Shown: positions 15,781 to 26,204, numbered from the stretch's first letter. The stretch: 64,000 bases of DNA from Pseudomonas tremae (GCF_001401155.1 NZ_LJRO01000041.1:1-64000), one strand, 5' to 3'. Translations and numbers: made by a program. Notes: generated from the letters alone by a model not told the origin.

Positions 15781-18156
15781 TCAGACCGGCGCCTGCGCCT
15801 CGGCCAGGAAGAACCAGGTCTCCAGCACAGAATCAGGGTTGAGCGATACGCTCTCGATACCTTGATCCATCAGCCAGCGCGCCAGATCCGGGTGGTCGGA
15901 AGGCCCTTGGCCGCAGATACCGATGTACTTGCCAGCCTTGTTACAGGCCTGAATGGCGTTGGACAGCAGCTTCTTGACCGCCGGGTTACGCTCGTCGAAC
16001 AGATGAGCGATGACCCCGGAGTCACGATCCAGACCAAGTGTCAGCTGAGTCAGGTCGTTAGAGCCGATGGAGAAGCCATCGAAGTACTCGAGGAACTCTT
16101 CAGCCAGAATCGCATTGGACGGCAATTCACACATCATGATAATGCGCAGGCCGTTCTCGCCGCGTTTCAGGCCGTTGGCCGCCAGCAGGTCGATTACCTG
16201 ACTCGCCTCACCCAGGGTGCGCACGAACGGCACCATGATTTCAACGTTGGTCAGGCCCATCTCTTCGCGTACACGCTTGAGCGCACGGCATTCCAGTTCG
16301 AAACAGTCGCGGAAGTTTTCGCTGATATAACGCGAAGCGCCACGGAAACCCAGCATCGGGTTTTCTTCCTCAGGCTCGTAAAGCTTGCCGCCGATCAGGT
16401 TGGCGTACTCGTTAGACTTGAAGTCCGACAGGCGCACGATGACCTTTTTCGGCGTAAAGGCGGCTGCCAGCGTGCTGATGCCCTCGACCAGTTTCTCAAC
16501 GTAGAAACCGACCGGGTCATCGTAACCGGCAATGCGCTTGTCGACGCTGTCCTTGATTTCCGGGGGCAGCAGCGAGTAGTTCAGAAGTGCCTTGGGGTGC
16601 ACGCCGATCATGCGGTTGATGATGAATTCAAGGCGCGCCAGGCCGACGCCGGCGTTGGGCAACTGAGCGAAATCGAAAGCCCGGTCCGGGTTGCCGACGT
16701 TCATCATGATCTTGAATGGGAGATCGGGCATGGCATCGACCGAATTGGTCTTGATGTCGAAACCCAGTTCGCCTTCGAAGATGTAACCGGTATCGCCTTC
16801 GGCGCACGAAACGGTCACGCCCTGGCCGTCCTGCAAGGTCTGAGTGGCATTGCCGCAACCCACGACTGCCGGAATGCCGAGCTCGCGGGCAATGATCGCG
16901 GCATGGCAGGTACGCCCGCCACGATTGGTGACAATTGCGCTTGCACGCTTCATGACAGGCTCCCAGTCCGGGTCGGTCATGTCCGACACCAGTACATCGC
17001 CGGGCTGGACCTTGTCCATTTCGGACACGTCCTTGATGATGCGCACCTTGCCTGCACCAATGCGCTGGCCGATCGCGCGGCCTTCGACGAGCACCTTGCC
17101 GGTCTCCTTGAGCAGGTAACGTTCCATGACATTGGCCGAGGCACGGCTCTTCACGGTTTCAGGGCGTGCCTGCACGATGTACAGCTTGCCATCGTCACCG
17201 TCTTTGGCCCATTCAATGTCCATCGGGCACTTGTAGTGCTTCTCGATGATCATCGCCTGCTTGGCCAGTTCGGACACTTCGGCATCGGTCAGGCAGAAAC
17301 GCGCCCGATCGGCAGGCTCGACGTCGATCACCTTGACCGATCGCCCGGCCTTGGCTTCTTCGCCATAAATCATTTTGATGGCTTTGCTGCCCAGGTTGCG
17401 ACGCAGAATCGCCGGACGGCCGGCAGCCAGCGTGTCTTTGTGGACGTAGAACTCGTCGGGGTTGACTGCGCCCTGTACAACGGTTTCGCCCAGGCCGTAG
17501 GCGCCGGTAATGAACACCACATCGCGGAAACCGGACTCGGTGTCCAGGGTGAACATCACGCCTGCCGTGCCGGTTTCAGAGCGCACCATGCGCTGTACAC
17601 CCGCCGACAGCGCCACCAGTTTGTGGTCGAACCCCTGATGCACGCGGTAGGAAATAGCCCGGTCGTTGAACAGCGAAGCAAAGACTTCCTTGGCGGCACG
17701 AATCACGTTCTCGACGCCACGGATATTAAGGAAGGTTTCCTGCTGACCGGCAAAGGACGCGTCGGGCAGGTCTTCAGCAGTAGCGGACGAGCGCACTGCC
17801 ACAGCCAGATTCGGGTTGCCTGCAGACAGTTCGGCGAAGGCGGTGCGGATCTCGGCGTTGAGCTTCTCGGGGAACTCGGCTTCCATGATCCACTGACGAA
17901 TCTGCGCGCCGGTACGGGCCAAAGCGTTGACGTCATCGACATCAAGGGCATCAAGCGCCGCATGGATCTGATCATTCAGGCCGCTGAGTTCGAGAAAGTC
18001 ACGATAAGCCTGGGCCGTAGTCGCGAAGCCACCGGGTACCGAAACACCAGCGCCCGCGAGGTTGCTGATCATCTCGCCGAGGGACGAGTTTTTGCCCCCC
18101 ACATGCTCTACATCATGGACGCCGAGCTTATCGAGGGAAACTACGTACTCTACCAA
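15781..18156 (-). CDS. ppsA: Phosphoenolpyruvate synthase
   Basis: 791 residues, the Pseudomonas PpsA length. It converts pyruvate, ATP and water to PEP, AMP and phosphate for gluconeogenesis. Domain order is an N-terminal ATP-binding domain ([10 protein letters not shown]...VPGGFATT), the swivelling phosphohistidine domain with [15 protein letters not shown] (the catalytic His, and the adjacent Thr that the regulator PpsR phosphorylates), and a C-terminal PEP/pyruvate barrel ending with [14 protein letters not shown]. The start is a TTG at 18156 preceded by GGAGA; the open frame continues upstream but without similarity. It is divergent from ppsR. Confidence 0.97.
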   Translation of the reverse strand: MVEYVVSLDKLGVHDVEHVGGKNSSLGEMISNLAGAGVSVPGGFATTAQAYRDFLELSGLNDQIHAALDALDVDDVNALARTGAQIRQWIMEAEFPEKLNAEIRTAFAELSAGNPNLAVAVRSSATAEDLPDASFAGQQETFLNIRGVENVIRAAKEVFASLFNDRAISYRVHQGFDHKLVALSAGVQRMVRSETGTAGVMFTLDTESGFRDVVFITGAYGLGETVVQGAVNPDEFYVHKDTLAAGRPAILRRNLGSKAIKMIYGEEAKAGRSVKVIDVEPADRARFCLTDAEVSELAKQAMIIEKHYKCPMDIEWAKDGDDGKLYIVQARPETVKSRASANVMERYLLKETGKVLVEGRAIGQRIGAGKVRIIKDVSEMDKVQPGDVLVSDMTDPDWEPVMKRASAIVTNRGGRTCHAAIIARELGIPAVVGCGNATQTLQDGQGVTVSCAEGDTGYIFEGELGFDIKTNSVDAMPDLPFKIMMNVGNPDRAFDFAQLPNAGVGLARLEFIINRMIGVHPKALLNYSLLPPEIKDSVDKRIAGYDDPVGFYVEKLVEGISTLAAAFTPKKVIVRLSDFKSNEYANLIGGKLYEPEEENPMLGFRGASRYISENFRDCFELECRALKRVREEMGLTNVEIMVPFVRTLGEASQVIDLLAANGLKRGENGLRIIMMCELPSNAILAEEFLEYFDGFSIGSNDLTQLTLGLDRDSGVIAHLFDERNPAVKKLLSNAIQACNKAGKYIGICGQGPSDHPDLARWLMDQGIESVSLNPDSVLETWFFLAEAQAPV

Positions 18157-18347
18157 GGTGATCTCTCCACTAACTATGTTTGTTGTTGGGAAAAGCTCAT
18201 GCACCCGGGCCACGTGCATCGTGGCCTCGGGCGTGTCTGGTCGGGCGCAAGCCTGAACATTCAAAAAAGGTGCGCCTGCAGCCCTCAGGGCAGGCAAGCA
18301 CGCCTATGATAGCCAGAATTCGTCAACTGCTTAAGGCCAGGGCAAAA
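18157..18347. promoter_or_regulatory. Divergent promoter region ppsA/ppsR
   Basis: About 190 bases serving both divergent genes. On the plus strand TATGAT at 18304-18309 is a plausible -10 element for ppsR, with transcription starting about 30 bases before its ATG. Codons in frame with ppsA run through this region on the minus strand but lie upstream of its ribosome site. Confidence 0.45.
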
Positions 18348-19166
18348 ATGAAACGATCTGCTTTCTTCATCTCGGACGGTACCGGTATCACTGCCGAAAC
18401 CCTGGGGCAAAGCCTGTTGGCACAATTTGAAAACATTACATTCAACAAGTTCACCAGGCCCTATATCGACAGCGTCGAGAAGGCGCGAGCGATGGTACAA
18501 CAAATCAACAACGCCGCCGACAAGGACGATGTCCGCCCGATCATCTTCGACACCATCGTCAATCAGGACATTCGCGAGATTCTGGCGACGTCGAACGGCT
18601 TCATGATTGATATCTTCTCGACCTTTTTGGCGCCGCTGGAGCAGGAGCTTAGTTCACACTCCTCGTATTCAGTGGGAAAATCGCACTCCATCGGGCATAA
18701 CTCCAATTACATGGAGCGCATCGAAGCGGTCAATTTTGCGCTGGATAACGACGATGGCGCGCGTACGCATTATTACGACAAGGCCGACATCATCCTGGTG
18801 GGCGTTTCGCGCTGCGGCAAAACCCCGACCTGCCTGTACATGGCCATGCAGTTCGGCATTCGGGCGGCCAACTATCCGTTGACCGAGGACGACATGGAGC
18901 GGCTGCAACTGCCGGCGGCGCTCAAGCAACACCGCGAAAAGCTGTTTGGCCTGACCATCGACCCGGACCGTCTTACCGCGATCCGCCATGAGCGCAAGCC
19001 CAACAGTCGTTATTCAAGCTATGCACAGTGCGAATTCGAAGTGCGCGAGGTGGAAAGCCTGTTCCGCCGCGAGAACATTGCGCACATTAACTCCACGCAC
19101 TTTTCGGTGGAAGAGATTTCCGCCAAGGTACTGGTCGAAAAAGGTGTCGAGCGACGCTTCAAATAA
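18348..19166 (+). CDS. ppsR: PEP synthase regulatory protein (bifunctional kinase/pyrophosphorylase)
   Basis: 272 residues of the DUF299 family. It inactivates PpsA by ADP-dependent phosphorylation of the threonine next to the catalytic His and reactivates it by phosphate-dependent removal. The P-loop [15 protein letters not shown] (about residue 152) is conserved, as is the N-terminal [15 protein letters not shown]. The ATG at 18348 was chosen; the upstream extension to 18180 crosses the promoter. Adjacency to ppsA supports the assignment. Confidence 0.96.
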
Positions 19167-19171
19167 GTCGT

Positions 19172-20362
19172 TCATTCCCCCGCAGGAGGCACGCGTACCC
19201 AGCCTTCCATCAGCGTTCTGGCGCTGCGGCTCATGATCGCCTTGGTGACTTTCCACTCGCTGCCAACCTGTTGCGCCTGAGCGCCGACCCGCAGCGTGCC
19301 TGACGGGTGGCCGAAACGGACCGCATCACGCGCCTCGCCACCAGCGGCCAGGTTCACCAGAGTGCCGGGGATAGCCGCCGCAGTGCCGATCGCTACCGCC
19401 GCAGTGCCCATCATCGCGTGGTGCAGTTTGCCCATCGACACGGCACGCACCAGCAGGTCGATGTCCCGCGCTGCGACAGGCTTGCCACTGGAAGAGACGT
19501 AATCGGCCGGTGCCGCGACAAAAGCCACTTTGGGCGTGTGCTGGCGCGTGCCAGCTTCATCAAGCGTGCGAATCAGGCCCATACGCAAGGCACCGTGGGC
19601 ACGAATGGTTTCCAGCCGGGCAAGCGCCAATGGGTCGCCATTGATATCGCCTTGCAACTCGATACCGGTGTAGCCGATATCTGCGGCATTGACGAAGATG
19701 GTCGGGATGCCTGCGTTGATCAGGGTTGCCTTGAGCGTACCGACCCCAGGCACCTGCAGGTCATCGACCAGATTGCCGGTAGGGAACATCGAGCCGCCCG
19801 CGCCCTCTTCATCCGCCGCCGGGTCGAGAAACTCAAGTTGCACCTCAGCCGCAGGGAAGGTCACGCCGTCCAGTTCGAAATCGCCGGTTTCCTGAACCTC
19901 ACCCTTTCTGATCGGCACATGAGCAATAATGGTCTTGCTGATATTGGCCTGCCAGATACGCACGACAGCGATGCCGTCCTGCGGTACACGGCCAAGGTCA
20001 ACCAGACCATTGGCGATGGCGAACGAACCCACAGCTGCCGACAGGTTGCCGCAATTGCCGCTCCAGTCGATGAAGGGCTTGTCGATGGAGACCTGACCAA
20101 ACAGGTAGTCGACATCGTGATCAGGCTTGCTGCTGTGCGACACAATGACCGTTTTGCTGGTACTGGAAGTCGCCCCGCCCATGCCGTCGATCTGTTTTTC
20201 ATAGGGGTCGGGGCTGCCGATCACCCGCAGCAACAGTGCATCACGAGCAGGGCCGGGCGTTTGTGCAGCTTGCGGCAGGTCGGCCAGCCTGAAGAAAACA
20301 CCCTTGCTGGTGCCCCCGCGCATGTAGGTCGCAGGGATTCGGATCTGTGGTGAGTGAGGCAT
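19172..20362 (-). CDS. prpF: 2-methylaconitate cis-trans isomerase PrpF
   Basis: 396 residues, diaminopimelate-epimerase-like fold. It works with AcnD to convert 2-methylcitrate-derived methylaconitate in propionate breakdown. Family motifs include PATYMRGGTSKGVFF at the N-terminus and the active-site region DWSGNCGNLSAAVG with its conserved cysteine. The stop is only 5 bases from the convergent ppsR stop. It is last in the prp operon, separated from acnD by a 215-base spacer with repeats. Confidence 0.96.
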   Translation of the reverse strand: MPHSPQIRIPATYMRGGTSKGVFFRLADLPQAAQTPGPARDALLLRVIGSPDPYEKQIDGMGGATSSTSKTVIVSHSSKPDHDVDYLFGQVSIDKPFIDWSGNCGNLSAAVGSFAIANGLVDLGRVPQDGIAVVRIWQANISKTIIAHVPIRKGEVQETGDFELDGVTFPAAEVQLEFLDPAADEEGAGGSMFPTGNLVDDLQVPGVGTLKATLINAGIPTIFVNAADIGYTGIELQGDINGDPLALARLETIRAHGALRMGLIRTLDEAGTRQHTPKVAFVAAPADYVSSSGKPVAARDIDLLVRAVSMGKLHHAMMGTAAVAIGTAAAIPGTLVNLAAGGEARDAVRFGHPSGTLRVGAQAQQVGSEWKVTKAIMSRSARTLMEGWVRVPPAGE

Positions 20363-20404
20363 GAATTCGTTGTCCTGTTCGAAAAGCGCGTTGAGCGCTC
20401 AAAG

Positions 20405-20456
20405 TAGGACGCGGAGCGTCCAGAACTGCATGCCCATGCGGAGCATGGGCACGATA
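20405..20456 (-). repeat. Intergenic palindromic repeat, family 1 (minus-oriented copy)
   Basis: Two small hairpins: GGACGC-GGA-GCGTCC (20407-20421) and TGCCCATGC-GGA-GCATGGGCA (20431-20451). Read on the minus strand it lines up with the copies at 20472, 38708 and 44101 (CGT-CCCA-GCT-GC-TGG-AATGCA-TTC-GACGCTCCGC pattern). Confidence 0.75.
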
Positions 20457-20471
20457 GTGTTTTTTCACGCC

Positions 20472-20524
20472 TATCGTTCCTCACACTCCAGCGCGGGAAT
20501 GCCTTGCGTGACGCTGCGCGTCAC
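20472..20524 (+). repeat. Intergenic palindromic repeat, family 1 (plus-oriented copy)
   Basis: A diverged copy beginning ATCGTTCC and ending with the hairpin GTGACGC-TGC-GCGTCAC (20507-20523). It is head-to-head with the copy at 20405-20456, so the acnD-prpF spacer holds an inverted pair. Confidence 0.65.
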
Positions 20525-20577
20525 AGATCTTGCGCTGCGCTGCACATTCAAGAGCGGACGCTGCGCATGAGGGACGA

Positions 20578-23169
20578 TCAAGCCACGGTCGTAGCCTCCA
20601 GAAAATCCTGGGCAAAACGCTGCAACACGCCGCCAGCTTCGTAGATGGAAAGCTCTTCGGCGGTGTCAAGGCGGCAGGTAACCGGCACCTCGACGCGCTC
20701 ACCATTCCTGCGCTGGATCACCAGCGTCAACGTCGCACGCGGCGTGCGCTGGCCGATCACGTCGTAAGTTTCGCTGCCATCGATGCCCAGTGTCAGGCGG
20801 TTGGTGCCCGGCTTGAACTCCAGCGGCAACACACCCATACCGACCAGATTGGTCCGGTGAATGCGTTCGAACCCTTCTGCTGCGATGGCCTCGACGCCCG
20901 CCAGCCTTACGCCCTTGGCGGCCCAGTCGCGGGATGAGCCCTGGCCGTAGTCGGCACCGGCAATGATGATCAGCGGTTGCTTGCGGGCCATGTAGGTTTC
21001 AATGGCCTCCCACATACGCGTGACCTGACCTTCCGGCTCGATGCGGGTCAGCGAGCCTTTTTTCACCTTGCCGTCGATCACGGCCATCTCGTTGACCAAC
21101 TGCGGGTTGGCAAAGGTCGCACGCTGAGCGGTGAGATGATCGCCACGGTGGGTCGCGTAAGAGTTGAAATCCTCCTCCGGCAAGCCCATTTTCGCCAGGT
21201 ATTCACCCGCTGCGCTGTCGAGCATGATCGCGTTGGACGGCGACAGGTGATCAGTGGTGATGTTGTCCGGCAGCACTGCCAGCGGGCGCATGCCTTTAAG
21301 TGTGCGCTCTCCGGCCAGCGCGCCCTCCCAATAGGGCGGACGACGAATGTAGGTGCTCATCGGACGCCAGTCATACAGCGGCGCAACCTTCGGCCCGGTG
21401 TGTTCGTCGATGGCGAACATCGGGATATACACCTGGCGAAATTGTTCCGGCTTGACCGACGCCTGCACCACTGCGTCGATTTCCTCGTCGCTCGGCCAGA
21501 TATCCTTGAGGCGGATCTCTTTGCCATCGGCGACACCCAGCACGTCGTTTTCTATGTCAAAACGAATGGTGCCGGCGATGGCGTAAGCCACGACCAATGG
21601 CGGAGAAGCCAGAAACGCCTGATTGGCATAAGGGTGTATGCGCCCATCAAAGTTACGATTGCCGGACAACACCGCCGTGGCGTACAGGTCACGGTCAATG
21701 ATTTCCTTCTGTATCAGAGGGTCAAGTGATCCGGACATACCGTTGCAGGTGGTGCAGGCAAATGCCACCACACCGAAACCCAACTGCTCCAGCTCAGAGG
21801 TCAGCCCGGCGGCATCCAGATACAGTGCAACGGTTTTCGAGCCGGGAGCCAGCGAGGATTTCACCCACGGTTTGCGGTTGAGCCTCAGCTGGTTGGCATT
21901 GCGCGCCAGCAGGCCCGCCGCAATCACATTGCGCGGGTTGCTGGTGTTGGTGCAACTGGTGATCGCAGCGATGATCACCGCGCCATCCGGCATCTGCCCT
22001 GGCACTTCTTCCCACTTCCCGGCAATACCCCTGGCGGCCAGATCAGCGGTGGCCACCCGCGCGTGCGGGTTGGACGGCCCGGCCATATTGCGTACCACAC
22101 TGGACAGATCGAAGCTCAACACCCGCTCATATTCGACCTCGCTCAGGCTGTCCGACCATAGCCCCGTATGCCGGGCGTAGAGTTCGACCAGCTTGACCTG
22201 CTCGTCCTCACGGCCGGTAAGGCGCAGGTAATCGATGGTTTGCGAGTCGATGGAGAACATCGCCGCTGTTGCGCCATATTCCGGCGCCATGTTGGAAATC
22301 GTAGCCCGGTCGCCAAGGGTCAGGCTCGAGGCACCAGCACCGTAGAACTCAAGGTACGCGCCGACGACCTTCTGCTGGCGCAGGTATTCGGTCAGGGCCA
22401 GCACCACATCGGTAGCGGTAATGCCCGGCTGGCGGCGGCCCGTGAGTTCAACGCCAATGATGTCCGGCAGGCGCATCCACGAGGCGCGACCAAGCATCAC
22501 GTTTTCGGCCTCGAGCCCACCGACGCCGATGGCGATTACGCCCAGTGCATCGACGTGCGGCGTGTGGCTGTCAGTGCCGACCAGCGTGTCGGGGAACGCC
22601 ACGCCATCAAGCACCTGCACCACCGGGGACATTTTCTCCAGGTTGATCTGGTGCATGATGCCGTTGCCCGGCGGGATCACTTCAACGTTCTTGAACGCCA
22701 GTTTGGTCCAGTCAATGAAATGAAAACGGTCTTCGTTGCGACGATCCTCGATGGCGCGGTTCTTCGCCAGCGCTTGCGGGTCGTTGCCATCTGCCTCGAC
22801 GGCCAGCGAATGATCGACGATCAGTTGAACCGGCACCACCGGGTTGACCAGCGCCGGATCACCGCCCTGGGAAGCAATCGCATCGCGCAACCCGGCGAGG
22901 TCCACCAGTGCGGTCTGGCCGAGAATGTCATGGCAGACCACTCTTGCTGGAAACCAGGGGAAATCCAGATCACGCTTGCGCTCGATAAGCTGAGTCAGTG
23001 AAGCGTTCAGCGTTGCAGGATCACAGCGGCGCACAAGGTTTTCAGCCAGCACGCGCGAGGTGTACGGCAATGTGGCATAGGCCCCGGGGCTGAGCGCTTC
23101 GACAGCCGCATGAGCGTCAAAGTAGTCCAGCCTGGTGCCAGGGAGCGGTTTGCGATATTCACTGTTCAT
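20578..23169 (-). CDS. acnD: Fe/S-dependent 2-methylisocitrate dehydratase AcnD
   Basis: 863 residues, aconitase superfamily. It dehydrates 2-methylcitrate to 2-methylaconitate in the methylcitrate cycle; PrpF then isomerises the product. The three [4Fe-4S] ligands are in ITSCTNTSNP and CTTCNGMSG. The substrate motif GTDSHTPHVD and the C-terminal swivel domain with GADYGQGSSRDWAAKG are present. Start at 23169 (MNSEYRKPLPGT) matches the family; a GTG at 23184 is possible. The AcnD/PrpF pair replaces the PrpD route of enterobacteria. Confidence 0.96.
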   Translation of the reverse strand: MNSEYRKPLPGTRLDYFDAHAAVEALSPGAYATLPYTSRVLAENLVRRCDPATLNASLTQLIERKRDLDFPWFPARVVCHDILGQTALVDLAGLRDAIASQGGDPALVNPVVPVQLIVDHSLAVEADGNDPQALAKNRAIEDRRNEDRFHFIDWTKLAFKNVEVIPPGNGIMHQINLEKMSPVVQVLDGVAFPDTLVGTDSHTPHVDALGVIAIGVGGLEAENVMLGRASWMRLPDIIGVELTGRRQPGITATDVVLALTEYLRQQKVVGAYLEFYGAGASSLTLGDRATISNMAPEYGATAAMFSIDSQTIDYLRLTGREDEQVKLVELYARHTGLWSDSLSEVEYERVLSFDLSSVVRNMAGPSNPHARVATADLAARGIAGKWEEVPGQMPDGAVIIAAITSCTNTSNPRNVIAAGLLARNANQLRLNRKPWVKSSLAPGSKTVALYLDAAGLTSELEQLGFGVVAFACTTCNGMSGSLDPLIQKEIIDRDLYATAVLSGNRNFDGRIHPYANQAFLASPPLVVAYAIAGTIRFDIENDVLGVADGKEIRLKDIWPSDEEIDAVVQASVKPEQFRQVYIPMFAIDEHTGPKVAPLYDWRPMSTYIRRPPYWEGALAGERTLKGMRPLAVLPDNITTDHLSPSNAIMLDSAAGEYLAKMGLPEEDFNSYATHRGDHLTAQRATFANPQLVNEMAVIDGKVKKGSLTRIEPEGQVTRMWEAIETYMARKQPLIIIAGADYGQGSSRDWAAKGVRLAGVEAIAAEGFERIHRTNLVGMGVLPLEFKPGTNRLTLGIDGSETYDVIGQRTPRATLTLVIQRRNGERVEVPVTCRLDTAEELSIYEAGGVLQRFAQDFLEATTVA

Positions 23170-23235
23170 TGCGGGGTCGCTCACGGAAAGTTCGGAATAT
23201 GGGCGAGAAGCTCATCAGCGGCTCCCCTGCCCCTT

Positions 23236-24363
23236 TCAACGTTGTTCGATGGGTACGAAGCTGCGCTGCTCGACACCTATGTACTCGGCGCTCGGACGGA
23301 TGATGCGGTTGTTCGCGCGTTGTTCGAACACGTGGGCGGCCCAGCCGGTCAGGCGTGAGCAAACGAAAATCGGGGTGAACAACTTGGTCGCAATGCCCAT
23401 GAAGTGGTAGGCAGACGCATGATAGAAGTCGGCATTGGGAAACAGCTTCTTCTGCTCCCACATGACCTTGTCGATGGCCTCGGAAACCGGAAACAAAACG
23501 CTATCGCCCACTTCGTCGGCGAGTTTTTTCGACCAGCCCTTGATCACCTCGTTGCGCGGGTCTGACTCCTTGTAGATCGCATGACCGAAGCCCATGATCT
23601 TTTCCTTGCGCTCAAGCATGCCCAACGTCCCCTGGGTGGCGTCTTCGGCTGAAGAGAAACGCTGGATCATTTCCATCGCCGCTTCGTTGGCGCCACCGTG
23701 CAGCGGACCGCGCAGTGTGCCGATGGCTGCGGTAACGCAGGAAAACAGGTCCGACAGGGTCGAGGCGCACACGCGGGCGGTGAACGTCGAGGCATTGAAC
23801 TCATGCTCGGCGTACAGAATCAGCGAAACATTCATGACCTTGCGATGCAGCTCGCTAGGCGCCTTGTCCAGCAGCAGGTGCAGAAAATGCCCGCCGATGG
23901 AGTCTTCGCGAGTATTGCAATCGATGCGCTTGCCGTCGTGGCTGAAGCGGTACCAGTAACACATGATCGCCGGGAACGCGGCCAGAAGGCGGTCAGTGGC
24001 GTCCAGCTGTTGATCGAAGCTGCGCTCGGGCTCAAGCGTGCCGAGCATCGATGCACCGGTGCGCATGACGTCCATCGGATGAGTGTCGGCCGGGATGCGC
24101 TCCAGCACGTCTTTCAGAGCCTGAGGCAGATCGCGCAGCCCCTTGAGTTTGTCCAGGTAAGCGGACAGCTGGCTCTGATTAGGCAGTTCGCCATACAGCA
24201 GCAGGTAGGCGACTTCCTCGAACTGCGCCTCTGCGGCCAGCTCACGCACGTCATAGCCGCGATAAGTCAGCCCGGCGCCGGCCATGCCGACTGTAGACAA
24301 AGCCGTCTGCCCGGCAACCTGCCCGCGTAGCCCGGCGCCACTCAACACTTTTGCTTCAGCCAT
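23236..24363 (-). CDS. prpC: 2-methylcitrate synthase
   Basis: 375 residues, citrate synthase family. It condenses propionyl-CoA with oxaloacetate. Catalytic regions seen are the His of EHEFNASTFTAR, the His of GPLHGGANEAAMEM and GFGHAIYKESDPRNEV. The first ATG with a GGAGAA site is at 24363 (MAEAKVLSGAGLRGQ). It lies between prpB and acnD on the same strand. Confidence 0.97.
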   Translation of the reverse strand: MAEAKVLSGAGLRGQVAGQTALSTVGMAGAGLTYRGYDVRELAAEAQFEEVAYLLLYGELPNQSQLSAYLDKLKGLRDLPQALKDVLERIPADTHPMDVMRTGASMLGTLEPERSFDQQLDATDRLLAAFPAIMCYWYRFSHDGKRIDCNTREDSIGGHFLHLLLDKAPSELHRKVMNVSLILYAEHEFNASTFTARVCASTLSDLFSCVTAAIGTLRGPLHGGANEAAMEMIQRFSSAEDATQGTLGMLERKEKIMGFGHAIYKESDPRNEVIKGWSKKLADEVGDSVLFPVSEAIDKVMWEQKKLFPNADFYHASAYHFMGIATKLFTPIFVCSRLTGWAAHVFEQRANNRIIRPSAEYIGVEQRSFVPIEQR

Positions 24364-24390
24364 GGTTTTCTCCAATTTTGTTTTTCTGTA

Positions 24391-24495
24391 CCTGGACGCT
24401 GAGCGTCACCAGATGAATCGTCAGAACTATTGTCTTCGCGAACAAGTCCGCTCCCACGGCCTTCGGCCAGCATCAAAAGCAGATTTGAGTAAGCA
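24391..24495. repeat. Intergenic repeats between prpB and prpC
   Basis: A GGACGC-TGA-GCGTC hairpin resembling the 3' module of family 1 (about 24392-24407). It is followed by a 45-base copy of a second family (24451-24495), which shares the CTCCCAC-GCC-TCGGCCAG-ATCA-AAGCAGA pattern with 44186-44230. The elements sit inside the prp operon, in the 148-base prpB-prpC spacer. Confidence 0.7.
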
Positions 24496-24511
24496 GCGTG
24501 TTCTGTGACAA

Positions 24512-25405
24512 TCAGCCCTTCTTCTGCGCAAACAGCGCGTCCAGCTTCTGTTCGAATACGTGGTAGTCGATGGCGTCGTACAGCTCCATGCGGGTCTGCA
24601 TGCTGTCGATCACGTTTTTCTGGCTGCCATCACGGCGAATCGCGCCGTAGACGTTTTCCGCAGCCTTGTTCATGGCACGGAATGCAGAAAGCGGATACAG
24701 AACCAGCGAAACATCGGCATCACGCAGTTCGTCGACAGTAAACAGCGGCGTCGCACCAAATTCGGTGATGTTGGCCAGAATCGGCACTGCGGCGCGATTG
24801 GCGAACTGCTTGTACATCGCCAATTCGGTGATCGCTTCCGGGAACACCATGTCCGCGCCCGCCTCGATACAGGCCGCCGCGCGCTCCAGCGCCGACTCAA
24901 GCCCTTCGACCGCCAGCGCATCGGTACGCGCCATGATCACAAAACTGTCGTCGGTGCGCGCGTCGACGGCAGCCTTGATACGGTCGACCATTTCCTGCTG
25001 CGAAACGATTTCCTTGTTCGGGCGATGCCCGCAGCGCTTGGCGCCGACCTGGTCTTCGATATGAATCGCTGCGGCGCCGGCCTTGATCATCGAGCGCACG
25101 GTTCGCGCCACATTGAAGGCCGACGAACCGAACCCGGTGTCGACATCCACCAGCAACGGCAGATCACACACGTCGGTGATGCGACGAACATCGATCAGCA
25201 CGTCCTCCAGCCCGGTGATGCCCAAGTCCGGAATACCCAGCGAACCTGCCGCCACACCGCCACCGGACAGGTAAATAGCCTTGAAACCTGCCCGTTTGGC
25301 GAGCAAAGCGTGATTGGCATTGATCGCGCCGACTACTTGCAGCGGCTTCTCGCTGGCCACTGCATCGCGAAAACGCTGGCCGGGAGTGCTGTTGTTGTAA
25401 CTCAT
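24512..25405 (-). CDS. prpB: Methylisocitrate lyase
   Basis: 297 residues, isocitrate lyase/PEP mutase family. It cleaves 2-methylisocitrate to pyruvate and succinate. The catalytic cysteine loop is [12 protein letters not shown], and the Mg-binding region includes VDVDTGFG and IHIEDQVG. The ATG at 25405 overlaps the prpR stop by four bases, so translation is probably coupled. Confidence 0.97.
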   Translation of the reverse strand: MSYNNSTPGQRFRDAVASEKPLQVVGAINANHALLAKRAGFKAIYLSGGGVAAGSLGIPDLGITGLEDVLIDVRRITDVCDLPLLVDVDTGFGSSAFNVARTVRSMIKAGAAAIHIEDQVGAKRCGHRPNKEIVSQQEMVDRIKAAVDARTDDSFVIMARTDALAVEGLESALERAAACIEAGADMVFPEAITELAMYKQFANRAAVPILANITEFGATPLFTVDELRDADVSLVLYPLSAFRAMNKAAENVYGAIRRDGSQKNVIDSMQTRMELYDAIDYHVFEQKLDALFAQKKG

Positions 25406-26121
25406 TGTTGACCTCGGTCAGTTGCTTGGGAAGAAGTCGCCTGATAGTGGCGCTCGATGTTGCGTCTGGACGCCCCGATATGTCGGCGCATCAACAATTC
25501 AGCCAGTTCGCCGTCACGCTCGGCGATAGCGTCGAGAATCCGGTGATGTTCGACAAAGGCCTGGCGGGGGCGGTTGGGCGTGGTGGAGAACTGGATACGG
25601 TACATGCGCACCAACTGGTAAAGCTCGCCACAGAGCATCTGGCTGAGGGTACGGTTGCCGCTGCCCTGAATGATCCGGTAATGGAAGTCGAAATCGCCTT
25701 CCTGCTGGTAATAGCCGATACCGGCCTGAAAGGCAGCGTCGCGCTCGTGAGTGTCGAGCACGCCGCGCAGCTCATCAATCTCGTCCTGGGTCATGCGCTC
25801 GGCTGCCAGCCTGCAAGCCATGCCCTCCAGCGATTCGCGGATTTCGTAGAGTTCGATCAGTTCGGCATGGCTCAGCGCAACAACCCGGGCGCCGACGTGA
25901 GGCACCCGCACCACCAGCCTCTGCCCTTCAAGCCGATGGATGGCCTCACGCAACGGACCACGACTGATACCGTAGGTACGGGCCAGCTCCGGCTCGGAGA
26001 TTTTGCTGCCGGGGGCAATCTCACCCTTGACGATAGCCGACTGGATGCGCCGAAAGACGTTCTCGGAGAGGGTTTCAGAATCGTCTTCAGCCACCGACTG
26101 CTTTTCGATCACAACCGACAT
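25402..26121 (-). CDS. prpR: GntR-family (FCD) transcriptional regulator of the prp operon
   Basis: 239 residues. The N-terminal winged helix-turn-helix spans about residues 25-90 ([40 protein letters not shown]). A C-terminal FCD ligand-binding helical domain holds the metal-ligand pattern of FadR relatives. The first ATG with an AGGTG site is at 26121. Note that it is not the sigma-54-dependent PrpR of enterobacteria. Being first in the operon, it probably controls its own promoter through the TTGTCGACA sites next to it. The ligand is probably a methylcitrate cycle intermediate (inference). Confidence 0.92.
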   Translation of the reverse strand: MSVVIEKQSVAEDDSETLSENVFRRIQSAIVKGEIAPGSKISEPELARTYGISRGPLREAIHRLEGQRLVVRVPHVGARVVALSHAELIELYEIRESLEGMACRLAAERMTQDEIDELRGVLDTHERDAAFQAGIGYYQQEGDFDFHYRIIQGSGNRTLSQMLCGELYQLVRMYRIQFSTTPNRPRQAFVEHHRILDAIAERDGELAELLMRRHIGASRRNIERHYQATSSQATDRGQQ

Positions 26122-26204
26122 TGTCGACACCTTTTCTTTTAATAGCTGCAAATCTAGTCATAAACAGCCAATCAGTCAAAGAAAACTGATTGATTGTCGA
26201 CAAT
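26121..26204 (-). promoter_or_regulatory. Probable prpR operators (two TTGTCGACA sites)
   Basis: ATTGTCGACAAT at 26193-26204 is a perfect 12-bp palindrome. A second TTGTCGACA at 26121-26129 overlaps the prpR start codon and ribosome site. The centres are about 74 bases, near seven helical turns, apart. Short TTGTCGACAA-like palindromes are typical FCD-GntR operators, so autoregulation is inferred. Confidence 0.65.

Noticed and set aside
18157-18297. Upstream extension of ppsA by 47 codons
   Set aside because: The TTG at 18156 has a ribosome site and gives the family length; the extension covers the ppsR promoter.
15862-18309. An 815-codon open frame on the plus strand opposite ppsA
   Set aside because: It mirrors the codon pattern of ppsA, a clear homologue with catalytic motifs, and has no ribosome site or family features of its own.
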